Shown: positions 34,509 through 43,324 of the stretch, in pieces | Position numbering within the stretch: position 1 is the stretch's first letter | How the letters are laid out: the number at the start of each line of letters is the position of its first letter | Assembly: GCA_949285915.1 (NCBI GenBank) | Contig: CASDZW010000006.1 | Span: forward strand, 1-64,000 | Source: an uncultured Collinsella sp. | Lineage (GTDB): Bacteria; Actinomycetota; Coriobacteriia; Coriobacteriales; Coriobacteriaceae | Length of the DNA stretch: 64,000 bases | Direction of reading: 5' to 3' | Made by a program: the position numbers and the translations under genes | The notes under the pieces: model-generated | Database searches by the model: none | What the model saw: the letters and a program-made list of their open reading frames with translations, nothing else | What the model was told of the DNA's origin: nothing

Positions 34509-35861
34509 CTATTTTACCCCATCGCCCCGCGCAAAGATGCTGTCGGAGAGATCGAGGTGAAGCGTAACCGTCGTCCCCTTACCTGGAGTCGACTCCACGC
34601 GCGCGAACGAATGCGGGCCGTAGAAGCGGTGGATACGCTCGGAGATGTTGCGCATGGCAACACCCGCGCCACCCCCCTGAGGAGAGCTTGTATCGGGCTT
34701 GGGCAGCGAAGCATCGAAAAGGCGCGCCGCCGTCTGGTCGTCCATGCCCACGCCGTCGTCGGCAACTTCGATGGATAGAGCGTTGTCTTCGCTCGCCTGA
34801 ATGCGAACGGCGATGTGGAGCGCCCCCTCGTCGGAAAGCGCGTGGCGTACCGCATTTTCAACCAGCGGCTGAATGAGAAACGCCGGCACCGGGGTGTCGG
34901 CAACGTCATCGCCCACCTCAAAGGTTGCCTGAATACGGTCCTCGCCAAAGCGCGCTTGCTCGAAGGTGAGGTAGCGGCGCGTCTGCGCGATCTCGCGCGT
35001 GACGGGGATGAGCGAGCCGGAGTTATCGAGTGTAGAGCGGTAGAACGACGAGAACTCGCGCAGAAGCTCGCGGGCGCGCGTGGGGTCGGTGCGCGTAAAG
35101 GAGGCGATGGTATTGAGCGTGTTGAACAGGAAGTGCGGGTTGATCTGCGCCTGCAGGGCACGGACCTCGGCACGCGCGGTGAGCTCTTCTTGAATCTCGA
35201 GCTCGTGGATGGCAAGCTGTGTGGACAACAGCTCAGAGAAGCCCGTGACCAGCGCGTACTGCGTGCGGTTCACCGAGCGCGGGGAGTGGAAGTAGAACTT
35301 GAGCGCGCCGACCGTGCGCTCGCCCACCTTGAGCGGCGCGATGATGCCCGCGGGGATCTTGATCTGACGCCCGGTCTCGCCCACAACACCGAGCGGGTTC
35401 ATGAACGACTGGACGATGCCGTGCTTGATAACGTAGTGGGTCGCCTTGGTGTGGATGGGAGACCCTGCGGGGAAGTCCTCGGCAAGGTCGCCCACGCAGG
35501 CGAGCACGTGCTCGGTGTCGGTGATGGCGATGGTGCTCGCGCGGGTCTGTGGGATAAGGCGCCGGCAGATCTCTTGGGCGCTGTCGGGTGTAAGGCCGTC
35601 TTTGAGGGCCTCGAGCATCTCGGAGGCGACGGAGAGCGTCTCTTCTGTATAGCGGGAACGCAGCGTATCGGGGTTGCGGCACAGACGTGCGAACAGCACG
35701 AGGAATACCACGAACGCCACCGCGGCGATGCCCGTGAGCGTGAACTCCACATGCGTGGCAAACAGGTAGAGCAAGATCACGGCGATGATGCAGGCACACA
35801 CCACGGTACCTGCCCAAAGCGCCAGATCGGCGGCGCGCCTTCCCCGGTACGTCGATGCCAT
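34509..35861 (-). CDS. LytS-type sensor histidine kinase
   Basis: Protein of 450 residues with two N-terminal transmembrane helices (about 11-33 and 39-58), a GAF-like middle region (about 75-200), and a His_kinase domain with the phosphorylated H242 in QINPHFLFNTLNTIASF. The ATPase follows, with the N box FLIQPLVENAVRHAL and G box EVADDGVGMDD. It has only two membrane helices, fewer than classical LytS. Its ATG overlaps the stop codon of the upstream glycosyltransferase (TGATG), so the two are translationally coupled. It feeds the LytTR regulator downstream. Confidence 0.92.
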   Translation of the reverse strand: MASTYRGRRAADLALWAGTVVCACIIAVILLYLFATHVEFTLTGIAAVAFVVFLVLFARLCRNPDTLRSRYTEETLSVASEMLEALKDGLTPDSAQEICRRLIPQTRASTIAITDTEHVLACVGDLAEDFPAGSPIHTKATHYVIKHGIVQSFMNPLGVVGETGRQIKIPAGIIAPLKVGERTVGALKFYFHSPRSVNRTQYALVTGFSELLSTQLAIHELEIQEELTARAEVRALQAQINPHFLFNTLNTIASFTRTDPTRARELLREFSSFYRSTLDNSGSLIPVTREIAQTRRYLTFEQARFGEDRIQATFEVGDDVADTPVPAFLIQPLVENAVRHALSDEGALHIAVRIQASEDNALSIEVADDGVGMDDQTAARLFDASLPKPDTSSPQGGGAGVAMRNISERIHRFYGPHSFARVESTPGKGTTVTLHLDLSDSIFARGDGVK

Positions 35862-37051
35862 CAGGTCTCCTCAATCAGTGCCGCGAGCTCGCGGTCGTTC
35901 CATAGGCCATCGACGATTGTAGGCCAGATGCTCGCAAAACGCAGGTAGGCATCTTGGTATTCGCGCGCATACTGCTCGGCCTCCGCGCGGCCACGGCGCC
36001 ATATGCGCAGGTAGCTTGCGTGCTCGCGCGTAACCAGAGCGCGCACGAGTGCCGTTTTGCGCACCCGCTCGTCGAGCTCGGAGGAGATCCATCGCCCCGG
36101 ATAGGGCATGAGCGACGCCGGTGTGACGGCGTTGAGGTCGTTTTGCCGGCTCGCGTAGGCGAGCTTGGCGCGCTCGTAATACCAGCGGTAGATGTCCTGC
36201 ATAAAGCGCGGGGCGCGCTCGCGGCTCTCCGGCGGCAGATGGCGCACGACCCAGCGGTTGTCAAACCAGACGTCGAGGCCCATGAGGCGCATGTTAAACA
36301 GGTAGTCGAGGTCCTCGCCACGCGTGATGAAGGGGTCGAAGGGGATGCGGCTGTAGGCACGGGCATGCAGCGCCAGGCAACCGCCGCACACGTAGTTGGA
36401 CCGCGAGATGCGCGTAGCTGCAAGCGCACGGCGCATCCAAGCGTTGAACTCCGCCCGCTTTGTCCACCAGCGGTGCTCGATGCCCACGTGCGACTCATCG
36501 GCAAGCGGGGAGCCCGCCCGGTCGTAGAAGTACCCGGTCTTGGCAAGAATGGGGAGCCCCTGCCGTGTCTGCTGGCCAAGCGCATAGAGCGCCTTGCGCA
36601 TAAAGTCGGGGCCGAGGACGACCTCGTCATCGTCCAAGAAGATAACGGCATCGTGGCCAAAGATGGCAGCGACTGCGAGCCCCATGTTGCGGATTGCACC
36701 GTAGCCGCGCAGCGAGACGCACTCGCCGGTTGCCGTTGGGGCGAGGTCGGCGATGCGGTCGGCAATGCGCGCCGCCTCTACGTTGGTGACCGTCGTTATC
36801 GAAAGCTTGGGATGCGCACCCACAATCTCGGCCACGCGGCGGGAGACCTCGACGGTTGCCGACACGGGGCACACCACAAGAAGAATGATGCGGACAAGAT
36901 CGCGCACCTGTTCGAGCGAAGCGAGGCAGCGCTCGAGTTCCGGGTTGGGATCGCCCAGCTCAGTTGCATGGTCGTAGGCACCGGGAGACTGGAGCCCGTC
37001 CGCTCCGCTTGCCCAGTACGTCGGGATGACAATCGTGGCCCTCAAAGCCAT
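35861..37051 (-). CDS. GT-A-fold glycosyltransferase (family 2-like)
   Basis: Predicted nucleotide-sugar-dependent glycosyltransferase of 396 residues. It starts LRATIVIPTYWASGADG, and the metal-binding segment is AVIFLDDDEVVLGPDFM (DDD). A further conserved part is ITRGEDLDYLFNMRLMGLDVWFD, typical of the acceptor side. There is no membrane helix, so it acts in the cytoplasm or peripherally. The ATG at 37051 is chosen over a GTG three codons earlier, which would sit on the ribosome site GGGAGC. It is the first gene of an operon with a LytS/LytTR pair, an unusual partnership that suggests regulation of a surface polysaccharide. Confidence 0.8.
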   Translation of the reverse strand: MALRATIVIPTYWASGADGLQSPGAYDHATELGDPNPELERCLASLEQVRDLVRIILLVVCPVSATVEVSRRVAEIVGAHPKLSITTVTNVEAARIADRIADLAPTATGECVSLRGYGAIRNMGLAVAAIFGHDAVIFLDDDEVVLGPDFMRKALYALGQQTRQGLPILAKTGYFYDRAGSPLADESHVGIEHRWWTKRAEFNAWMRRALAATRISRSNYVCGGCLALHARAYSRIPFDPFITRGEDLDYLFNMRLMGLDVWFDNRWVVRHLPPESRERAPRFMQDIYRWYYERAKLAYASRQNDLNAVTPASLMPYPGRWISSELDERVRKTALVRALVTREHASYLRIWRRGRAEAEQYAREYQDAYLRFASIWPTIVDGLWNDRELAALIEET

Positions 37052-37170
37052 CGCACTCACGCTCCCGCGCTCGGCAGACAGCGCCCGCGCTTGGCGCTAT
37101 CGGCCAGCTCTGCCCTCGTAAACGTCCCGCACCATGCGCGACTTAGGAGCGTGAGGCCAGGCGCGCTTTT

Positions 37171-37800
37171 CTACCGGCGGGAGCCGGAGTCGCTCGCCAA
37201 GCCTGCGTGCGTGCCCGACCCGACGGAGGACTCGTCCGCAAAGGGCGAGAGGCCGCGGAAGTACGGGGCGCGCGCCAGGGAGCGTCCAAGAGGGTACCCT
37301 AGTACATACATGATAACCGCTTCGCCCGCGCCGGTGGTCACGAGGCCAAAGAGGTACATGAGCGGATACGCCCCGTCGAGCGAGATCGACGTGAAGGGGA
37401 TGGTGTAAAAGCCGGTCGCGGTGAGCAGGATCGGCAGATACGCCGGCACGATGAGCGCGTTGGCAATAACTGGGCCCGCAAGCGCCACGAGAGGATGGGC
37501 GCGGAGTTTCCAGGTAAAGAGCGCGCCGGCGCAGGTCGCGGCCGAACCAAAGACCACGTCGAGAAGGCCGAGCGCACCCGTACCGGAGAGCGCGATGTTG
37601 GCGACGTTGGCAATGGCGCAGCCGAGCGTGAGGCCGGGCACCGCGGCGGGCGTGAAGAGCGCAAGCGCGCAAAGCGCCTCGGAAATGCGGAACTGGATGG
37701 GTCCCCACGCAAGGTTGCCCAAGAAGAGCATGGTCATGAGCGTGCACGCCGCGTACACCGCAGCGATCATACCCGTCTGGGCGATGTCATTCGATTTCAA
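37171..37800 (-). CDS. queT: QueT-family ECF transporter substrate-binding subunit (queuosine precursor uptake)
   Basis: Integral membrane S-component of 209 residues with about six hydrophobic segments. It has the QueT signature FLGNLAWGPIQFRISEALCALALFTPAAVPGLTLGCAIANV, then LDVVFGSAATCAGALFTWKLR and GPVIANALIVPAYL. QueT proteins, with a shared ECF energizing module encoded elsewhere, import a queuine/preQ1-type precursor. The C-terminal tail of about 35 residues (ADESSVGSGTHAG) is longer than usual. The start follows GAAGGTGATCTC. A candidate preQ1-I riboswitch lies directly upstream, which supports the assignment. Confidence 0.87.
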   Translation of the reverse strand: MKSNDIAQTGMIAAVYAACTLMTMLFLGNLAWGPIQFRISEALCALALFTPAAVPGLTLGCAIANVANIALSGTGALGLLDVVFGSAATCAGALFTWKLRAHPLVALAGPVIANALIVPAYLPILLTATGFYTIPFTSISLDGAYPLMYLFGLVTTGAGEAVIMYVLGYPLGRSLARAPYFRGLSPFADESSVGSGTHAGLASDSGSRR

Positions 37801-37807
37801 GAGATCA

Positions 37808-37852
37808 CCTTCTGTTGTTGGAGGGCTTTACTGATGCCCAGAGCCCTCCCCC
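37808..37852 (-). promoter_or_regulatory. Candidate preQ1-I riboswitch of queT
   Basis: On the minus strand GGAGGG and CCCUCC form a stem with a loop containing CAUCAGUAAAG. An A-rich tail AACAACAGAAGG, which includes the ribosome site, follows. The loop CAGUAA and A-rich tail ending in AAGG match the small preQ1-I aptamer; UCUG in the loop can pair with CAGA in the tail to form the pseudoknot. It ends 7 bp before the queT start, consistent with translational control. Confidence 0.6.
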
Positions 37853-37878
37853 ACCGCAGGTGAGCGCGCACCGCCTAC

Positions 37879-39129
37879 CTAGGCGACGCCTTTGATGCGA
37901 GCGAGCCTCATGAGCATGACAAAGCCCACAACCAGCAAGATCCCGATGGAAAGCACTCCTAAAGAAGGATCGCCCGTGAGCGATGTCACCACCGATACTA
38001 GCAGAGTTCCCATAACAGAGGCGTAGCGCCCAAAGATGTCGAAGAAACCGTAATACTCGTTGGCGCGCTCCTTGGGGATGAGCTTGCCAAAGTAGCTGCG
38101 CGAAAGCGCTTGGATGCCGCCTTGGAACATACCGACCACGATGGCGAGAATCCAGAACTCCACCGCGGACTTTAAGAAGAACGCTGCAAAGAGCACGATC
38201 ACCACGTAAGCGGCAACGGCGATGATGATCATCTTGAGCGTGCCCTGCGTCTTAGCGAGGCGCCCGTAGGCAATAGCCGACGGGAAGGCGACAAACTGCG
38301 TGACGAGCAGGGCCAAAATGAGCTGGGTAGAGTCGATGCCGAGCGACGTGCCATAGGTGGTTGCCATCGAGATGACCGTGTGAACGCCGTCGATATAGAA
38401 GAAGAAGGCAATCATGAAGATGGCGAGCACGCGGTCGCGCGCAATGCGTCGCATAGTCCCCACCAGACCGCGGATGGTCTTTGCGACCTCGCTCGCAAAG
38501 CTCTCGCCCGGCGCGAGCTCCTTGCCGTAGCGCTGGCGATAGGTGCGCAGCAGCGGCAGCGTGAAGACGAGCCACCAAGCACCCGTGATGACAAACGAGA
38601 GCCTCGTGCAAAGCAGCATGTCGAGGCCGAGCACCGCGGGACCGCCCATGATGAGCGCGATGCAGATGATAAAGGGCACGCACGAGCCCACATAGCCCCA
38701 AGCATAGCCCGAGCTCGACACGGCATCCATGCGCTCGTCTGTTGTGACGTCGGGGAGCATCGCGTCGTAAAACGTCATCGACGAGTTGAGGCCGATGGTG
38801 CAGAGCACGTAGACGATAAGGAAGGGCATGGCACCCATGGGCAGCGCCTGCGCGAGGCAGAGCACAAGACCCGTCAAAAAGAACCCGAGGAAAAACTTGA
38901 TCTTGTTGCCTGCAAAGTCGGCGAGCGAACCCAAGACGGGCATGAGAAGCGCCACCACAAGAGAGGCGATAGTCTGGGCATTTGCCCATGCGGTCACCAG
39001 CTCGGCGGAGTTGGCAGCGGTGTTGATGGCATCGAAGTAGATGGGTACCACCGATGTGTTGAGCAAAACGAGGGCTGAGTTGCCCACGTCATACATCACC
39101 CAGTTACGCTCGAGCGTCGTGTACTTCAT
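37879..39129 (-). CDS. MFS transporter, UMF1/Atg22-like family
   Basis: Protein of 416 residues with about twelve transmembrane helices. Family features include the start NWVMYDVGNSALVLLNTSVVPIYFDAI, the loop LADFAGNKIKFFLGFF and the C-terminal-half motif VGMFQGGIQALSRSYFGKLIPKERANEYYGFFDIFGRYASVMG, characteristic of the UMF1 group. Substrates of these proteins are mostly unknown; yeast Atg22 exports amino acids. The ATG at 39129 lies after GGGGAGGCACGAGGCA. Its stop is 27 bp before the preQ1 element, so queT could be read from this gene or from its own promoter. Confidence 0.83.
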   Translation of the reverse strand: MKYTTLERNWVMYDVGNSALVLLNTSVVPIYFDAINTAANSAELVTAWANAQTIASLVVALLMPVLGSLADFAGNKIKFFLGFFLTGLVLCLAQALPMGAMPFLIVYVLCTIGLNSSMTFYDAMLPDVTTDERMDAVSSSGYAWGYVGSCVPFIICIALIMGGPAVLGLDMLLCTRLSFVITGAWWLVFTLPLLRTYRQRYGKELAPGESFASEVAKTIRGLVGTMRRIARDRVLAIFMIAFFFYIDGVHTVISMATTYGTSLGIDSTQLILALLVTQFVAFPSAIAYGRLAKTQGTLKMIIIAVAAYVVIVLFAAFFLKSAVEFWILAIVVGMFQGGIQALSRSYFGKLIPKERANEYYGFFDIFGRYASVMGTLLVSVVTSLTGDPSLGVLSIGILLVVGFVMLMRLARIKGVA

Positions 39130-39228
39130 TGCCTCGTGCCTCCCCGCTGACCTTGCACCCCTGTGGTCGCATGCATACCGCACTATGGTACGGCAGACAG
39201 GGGTGCGGCGCACGTCACGTTTCGGTAA

Positions 39229-39261
39229 AGAGCGGGACGCCGGCGTCGGGCGTCCCGCTCT
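39229..39261 (-). terminator. Hairpin downstream of the phospholipase-like gene
   Basis: A 12-bp stem AGAGCGGGACGC (39229-39240) / GCGTCCCGCTCT (39250-39261), in minus-strand orientation 46 bp past the stop codon; only weakly U-rich afterwards. Confidence 0.65.
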
Positions 39262-39307
39262 GTACGCGTTGTGCTCTTACGGGTGGCCGAGGGGAGCGGC
39301 CGCGCGC

Positions 39308-40252
39308 TTACTCCTCGCGGTCGAACTCCTCATGCGCCTCGAGCACGCGGCCCGAGTAGTTGATGTGATCGGTAATCTCGGCAATGTCGGTACCCATGGT
39401 GAAGCGCGATGCCTCGTCCGCAAAATCGTCGAGGGCGCGGTCGAACACCTCGGGGAAGCTCTCGTGCGACGTTTTCTGCGTGAAGGGGTCGCTCCAAGCG
39501 AGGTGCGCGAGGTTGCCGGCCGCCGCCGGGGGCTCGGTGGTGACCCGGTGCGCAAGCGACGCCGTAAGCGGGTAATCCTTGAGGATGCCCTCGACCGACC
39601 CCAACGCGAAAGAGAGCGGCGAGCCCGCCGGCTCGATAACGCGGTACGCGAGCTTCATGTCCGCCACCGCACCGCCGTACTCAGAGGCGCCCACGCGCAT
39701 GCCGTAAACACTCGAGGCGACAAAACTCATGAGCGCACCAGCGACCTTGTTGATGCGCGCCGTCGTCACAAGCTCGCTCTCCGGCGGGTAGTCCGCCGTG
39801 GTGGCACCGTCGCGCTTGAGCTGGAGCATGAGTACGTCGAGGTCGCCCTCGATGATGCCGTGCACCTGCGAGCCCGCGTTGTCGAGCGTGGAGTCCATCT
39901 CCTGGATGCCCCACTGCTGCGCATAGACAAAGGGATGCGACGCGCGGTCGAGCACGTAGTGCGAGAGCAGGCCGAGCACAAACGCGCGGCCCACGCCGGC
40001 ATCGTAGCGATGAAGATGTCCCACGCCGTCACGCAGGGCCGTGAACTGCCGCGTCATGCGACAGCGGTGCATGCGCCGCCCAAACTCCATGCAGGCGTGG
40101 GAGTTGAGCGTGCGCACACGGAAGAAGAACGGATCGGGGCCCTGGTTACCAATGAGAAAGGCCGCACGCTCGTCTTCCGAGGTAATGATGCCCTGCGGGA
40201 GACGATCGATGCTCTCCTCGCCAAAAAGATGATGGGTAATCAACGCGGGCAT
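39308..40252 (-). CDS. Zinc-dependent phospholipase C-like protein
   Basis: Protein of 314 residues of the bacterial 'zinc-dependent phospholipase C' domain group (PF00882-like). The start is MPALITHHLFGEESI; FLIGNQGPDPFFFRVRTLNSH and FVLGLLSHYVLDRASHPFVYA supply the His/Asp clusters expected for zinc ligands. There is no signal peptide, so it is cytoplasmic and may not be a secreted lipase. The ATG at 40252 follows AAAGGAGGATAT. It is divergent from the C39-like peptidase gene. Real substrate unknown. Confidence 0.8.
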   Translation of the reverse strand: MPALITHHLFGEESIDRLPQGIITSEDERAAFLIGNQGPDPFFFRVRTLNSHACMEFGRRMHRCRMTRQFTALRDGVGHLHRYDAGVGRAFVLGLLSHYVLDRASHPFVYAQQWGIQEMDSTLDNAGSQVHGIIEGDLDVLMLQLKRDGATTADYPPESELVTTARINKVAGALMSFVASSVYGMRVGASEYGGAVADMKLAYRVIEPAGSPLSFALGSVEGILKDYPLTASLAHRVTTEPPAAAGNLAHLAWSDPFTQKTSHESFPEVFDRALDDFADEASRFTMGTDIAEITDHINYSGRVLEAHEEFDREE

Positions 40253-40411
40253 ATATCCTCCTTTACAGCGGCGCTGCGCATTTCGGATTTGCGCGGTGCC
40301 GAGGCACTTGCTAGCTGCCCCTCATTATGCCCAGAACCCGCATCCATCAACGGACGACAAGGGACTCCAAAAGCCATGCTACACTGGAGCAACAGGAAAC
40401 GAGGTCGCATC

Positions 40412-41311
40412 ATGACGCACGAAAACCCCAGACGCATGCCTCCCGGAGCGCGCGGCGGCCGTCGCGCGAGCTCACTCTCCGGCACGCGCGCTTCTAGGCG
40501 CCCCCGCAACGGCACCTTGCGCGCAGGCGCGTCCCGCAGTCCCCAAAGCCGTATTAATCTTGCCACGTTTCCCTGGCAGCTCGTAGTGACGGGCATCGCC
40601 GGTATTGCCGTTGTCGCCCTGCTCATCTTTGGCGTCGTCACGGGCGTGCGCGCTATCACCCAGGCGATCTTCCCTCCCGCCGTCGAAGAGACCGCCGGGG
40701 CTACAGACACCACGGGCGCAGAGGACGCCGATACATCTTCTGAGGCCCAAGGGAAAGACACCAACACCGCAGCGGCAGAAAATCCCAGCGGCCCCAACTC
40801 CACCCCCAAAGAGTCCTGGCAAAAGGGCACCGTCCCCGAGCTCTTCCAAACCGATGCAGTATGGGCAAACGAAAGCTATGCAGGCGGAACCATGGCCAAA
40901 AACGCCTGTGGACCAACCTGCATGGCAATGGTCTACATCGCGCTCACCGGAGACGCCAGCATGGGGCCGGTGGAGATGGCAAACTTCTGCGAGCAGAACG
41001 GCTATGTAGAAAACAACGCGACCACGTGGGACTTCATGACCACGGGGGCATCCCAGCTAGGACTCACCTCGACAGGCCTCAACGCAGACGCCGAGACGGT
41101 TACCGCCGAGCTCCAAGCGGGACACCCCATCATCGTGAACGTAGGCCCCGGATCGTTCACCTCTGTGGGGCACTTCATCGTGCTTACCGGGGTCGATGAC
41201 TCCGGCAAGATATGGGTCCACAACCCCAACGCGCCCGAGGATAACAAGGTCTCGTGGGACTTCAATATCATCGCGCGCGACGCGCGCAGTTTCTGGGCGT
41301 TCTCGGCATAG
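40412..41311 (+). CDS. Membrane-anchored C39-like cysteine peptidase
   Basis: Protein of 299 residues: a cytoplasmic basic N-terminus (1-54), one transmembrane helix (about 56-79, LVVTGIAGIAVVALLIFGVVTGV), an acidic Ser/Thr/Ala-rich extracellular linker (90-140), then a peptidase C39_2-type domain. The catalytic Cys fits C166 in KNACGPTCMAMVYIAL; the His is in SVGHFIVLTGVDD, followed by WVHNPNAP. Such exported domains cleave peptides or cell-wall cross-bridges at the surface; the target is unknown. The ATG at 40412 follows AACGAGGTCGCATC. The rest of the long upstream frame is a shadow of the divergent gene. A terminator follows. Confidence 0.82.
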   Translation: MTHENPRRMPPGARGGRRASSLSGTRASRRPRNGTLRAGASRSPQSRINLATFPWQLVVTGIAGIAVVALLIFGVVTGVRAITQAIFPPAVEETAGATDTTGAEDADTSSEAQGKDTNTAAAENPSGPNSTPKESWQKGTVPELFQTDAVWANESYAGGTMAKNACGPTCMAMVYIALTGDASMGPVEMANFCEQNGYVENNATTWDFMTTGASQLGLTSTGLNADAETVTAELQAGHPIIVNVGPGSFTSVGHFIVLTGVDDSGKIWVHNPNAPEDNKVSWDFNIIARDARSFWAFSA

Positions 41312-41348
41312 CAGCACGTCCCCGCACCTCAAACGCATCCTGAAGACA

Positions 41349-41378
41349 GCCGCCTGCGACGTTCCGCAGGCGGCTTTT
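41349..41378 (+). terminator. Terminator after the C39-like gene
   Basis: GCCGCCTGCG (41349-41358) pairs with CGCAGGCGGC (41365-41374), then TTTT. A further 18-bp palindrome, TTCCGCCTGCAGGCGGAA, follows at 41400-41417. Confidence 0.85.
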
Positions 41379-41517
41379 CGTTGCAGCCGAACGGTCGATT
41401 TCCGCCTGCAGGCGGAAGGTCGTGCGTCATATTATCAAACAGATTTTCATCATCCCCATATCCGGATGACACGTTTGCATGCAACGCCTTAAATGGAACC
41501 ATATTGGAGGTATGCCC

Positions 41518-42438
41518 ATGACTCATGGTCTGATTTTGCGGCTCAACGAGCAGCGCCCGTACGCAAGCCCGGCGGAGCGCAACATCATCGCCTATGTTCA
41601 GGCGAACCCGCAGGCCGTGCTCTCGCTCAACATTCGGGAGCTCGCCAGCGCAACTTATACCTCCCCCTCCACCATCACCCGCTTCTGCAAGAAGCTCGGA
41701 TGCAGCGGCTTTAAAGAGTTCCAGCGCGAGCTCGTCTTCGAGTTCGCGTCCTCACAGGAGCGCGGCGACATGGCGCTCGAGGTGATTGATGCGAGCGACA
41801 GCGCCGACGAAATCGTCGCCAAAGTGGTGAAAAGCGACCTACGCTCCATCGAGGCAACCGGCCGTTTGATTGACGCCGCAACGCTCGAGCGCTGCGCGCA
41901 GCTCATCCTCCAAAGCCGCGTGGTGGGCATCTTCGGCATAGGCGCGTCGCTTCTGGTGGCGCACGACCTCGAGATGAAGCTCACGCGCATAGACAAGATG
42001 TGCGTTGTCAACGACGACTGGCACAACCAGCGCCTGTTTGCCAAGAACATGCATCCCAACGACCTGGCCATTGTGATCAGCTACTCGGGTTTTACCGAGG
42101 AGATGATCGAGTGCGCCCGCTATGCGCGCCAACAGGGTGCCCGGGTCATCGCTATAACGCGCATCGGCAACGATGCGGGGCTTGCACGCCAAGCCGACTA
42201 CGTTTTGGGTATCGCGGCGGACGAGCCACTGATCAGAAGCGGCGCCATGGGTTCACGCATGTCGCAGATGGTCATGATCGACGCGCTGTATGCCGTGTGC
42301 GTTGCAAAGGATTTTGAGCGCTGCTCGGCGCTGATCCGACGCAACTACACCGTAAAGGAGGATCCGGAAGGACGCCGTAAGGCATCCAAGGAAAGGAGGG
42401 GAGGATCCGATGCTCGATCTGACAAAGCTGACCACTGA
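41518..42438 (+). CDS. RpiR-family regulator of the MurNAc operon (MurR-like)
   Basis: Protein of 306 residues with an N-terminal RpiR HTH ([59 protein letters not shown]) and a complete SIS domain (about 125-260; [56 protein letters not shown]). The ATG at 41518 has GGAGGT seven bases upstream; another ATG at 41512 is too close. Its 3' end overlaps murQ by 29 bp, so it heads the operon murQ-murP-mupG and probably senses MurNAc-6-phosphate. TCATCC / GGATGA (41450-41469) upstream is a weak candidate operator. Confidence 0.9.
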   Translation: MTHGLILRLNEQRPYASPAERNIIAYVQANPQAVLSLNIRELASATYTSPSTITRFCKKLGCSGFKEFQRELVFEFASSQERGDMALEVIDASDSADEIVAKVVKSDLRSIEATGRLIDAATLERCAQLILQSRVVGIFGIGASLLVAHDLEMKLTRIDKMCVVNDDWHNQRLFAKNMHPNDLAIVISYSGFTEEMIECARYARQQGARVIAITRIGNDAGLARQADYVLGIAADEPLIRSGAMGSRMSQMVMIDALYAVCVAKDFERCSALIRRNYTVKEDPEGRRKASKERRGGSDARSDKADH

Positions 42439-43306
42439 GACGCGCAATCCAGACACCATGGACCTGGACGAGATGTCGCCGCTCGAGATCGTCACAACGA
42501 TGAATCGCGAGGACGGCAAGGTCATCGAGGCCATCCGCGAGGAGCTGCCTCACATTGCGCAAGCGATCGAGTGGTCGACGGAAAGCCTGAAGCAGGGAGG
42601 GCGCCTCATCTACATGGGAGCCGGCACGAGCGGCCGCCTCGGCGTGCTCGATGCAGCCGAGTGCCCGCCGACCTTTGGCGTCTCGCCCGACCTGGTCGTG
42701 GGTCTCATCGCCGGCGGCGAGCGCGCCTTCATCCAGGCGGTCGAGGGCGCCGAGGACAGCACCGTACTCGGCGTGGAGGACCTCAAGGCGCTCGGCCTGA
42801 CGGAGAAGGACACCGTTGTGGGTCTCGCCGCGAGCGGCCGCACGCCCTATGTCTCGCACGCTCTTGATTACGCGAAAAGCGTCGGTGCGCACACCGTCGC
42901 CATCGCCTGCAACAAGAACTCGGTCATAGGCCAGCACGCCGACCTCGCCATCGAGCCTGTTTGCGGGCCCGAGGTGCTCACGGGTTCGACGCGCCTCAAG
43001 GCGGGCACCGCCCAGAAGCTCATCCTCAACATGATCTCGACGGCGACCATGGTCGGTCTCGGCAAGGTCTACCAGAACCTCATGGTCGACGTGCAGCAAA
43101 CCAACGAGAAGCTCGTGACGCGCGCGCAGAACATCTGCATGGCGGCCACCGAGTGCTCGCGCGGCGAGGCCATCGAGGCGCTCGCGGCTGCAAACGGCCA
43201 TGTCAAGACCGCCATCGTCATGATCTTGAACGGGCAGACGGCGGAGGATGCCAAAGAAGCGCTCGACGCCACCGAGGGACATGTCCGCGGCGCGCTGAAG
43301 GCATAA
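42410..43306 (+). CDS. murQ: N-acetylmuramic acid 6-phosphate etherase
   Basis: Removes D-lactate from MurNAc-6-P to give GlcNAc-6-P, linking cell-wall recycling to amino-sugar metabolism. The 298 residues carry the MurQ pattern [36 protein letters not shown], the SIS loop [35 protein letters not shown], and the [20 protein letters not shown] signature shared with glucokinase regulators. It starts inside the regulator gene after AAGGAGGGGAGGATCCG. murP begins 18 bp later. Confidence 0.97.
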   Translation: MLDLTKLTTETRNPDTMDLDEMSPLEIVTTMNREDGKVIEAIREELPHIAQAIEWSTESLKQGGRLIYMGAGTSGRLGVLDAAECPPTFGVSPDLVVGLIAGGERAFIQAVEGAEDSTVLGVEDLKALGLTEKDTVVGLAASGRTPYVSHALDYAKSVGAHTVAIACNKNSVIGQHADLAIEPVCGPEVLTGSTRLKAGTAQKLILNMISTATMVGLGKVYQNLMVDVQQTNEKLVTRAQNICMAATECSRGEAIEALAAANGHVKTAIVMILNGQTAEDAKEALDATEGHVRGALKA

Positions 43307-43324
43307 CGGATAAGGGAGGAACGT

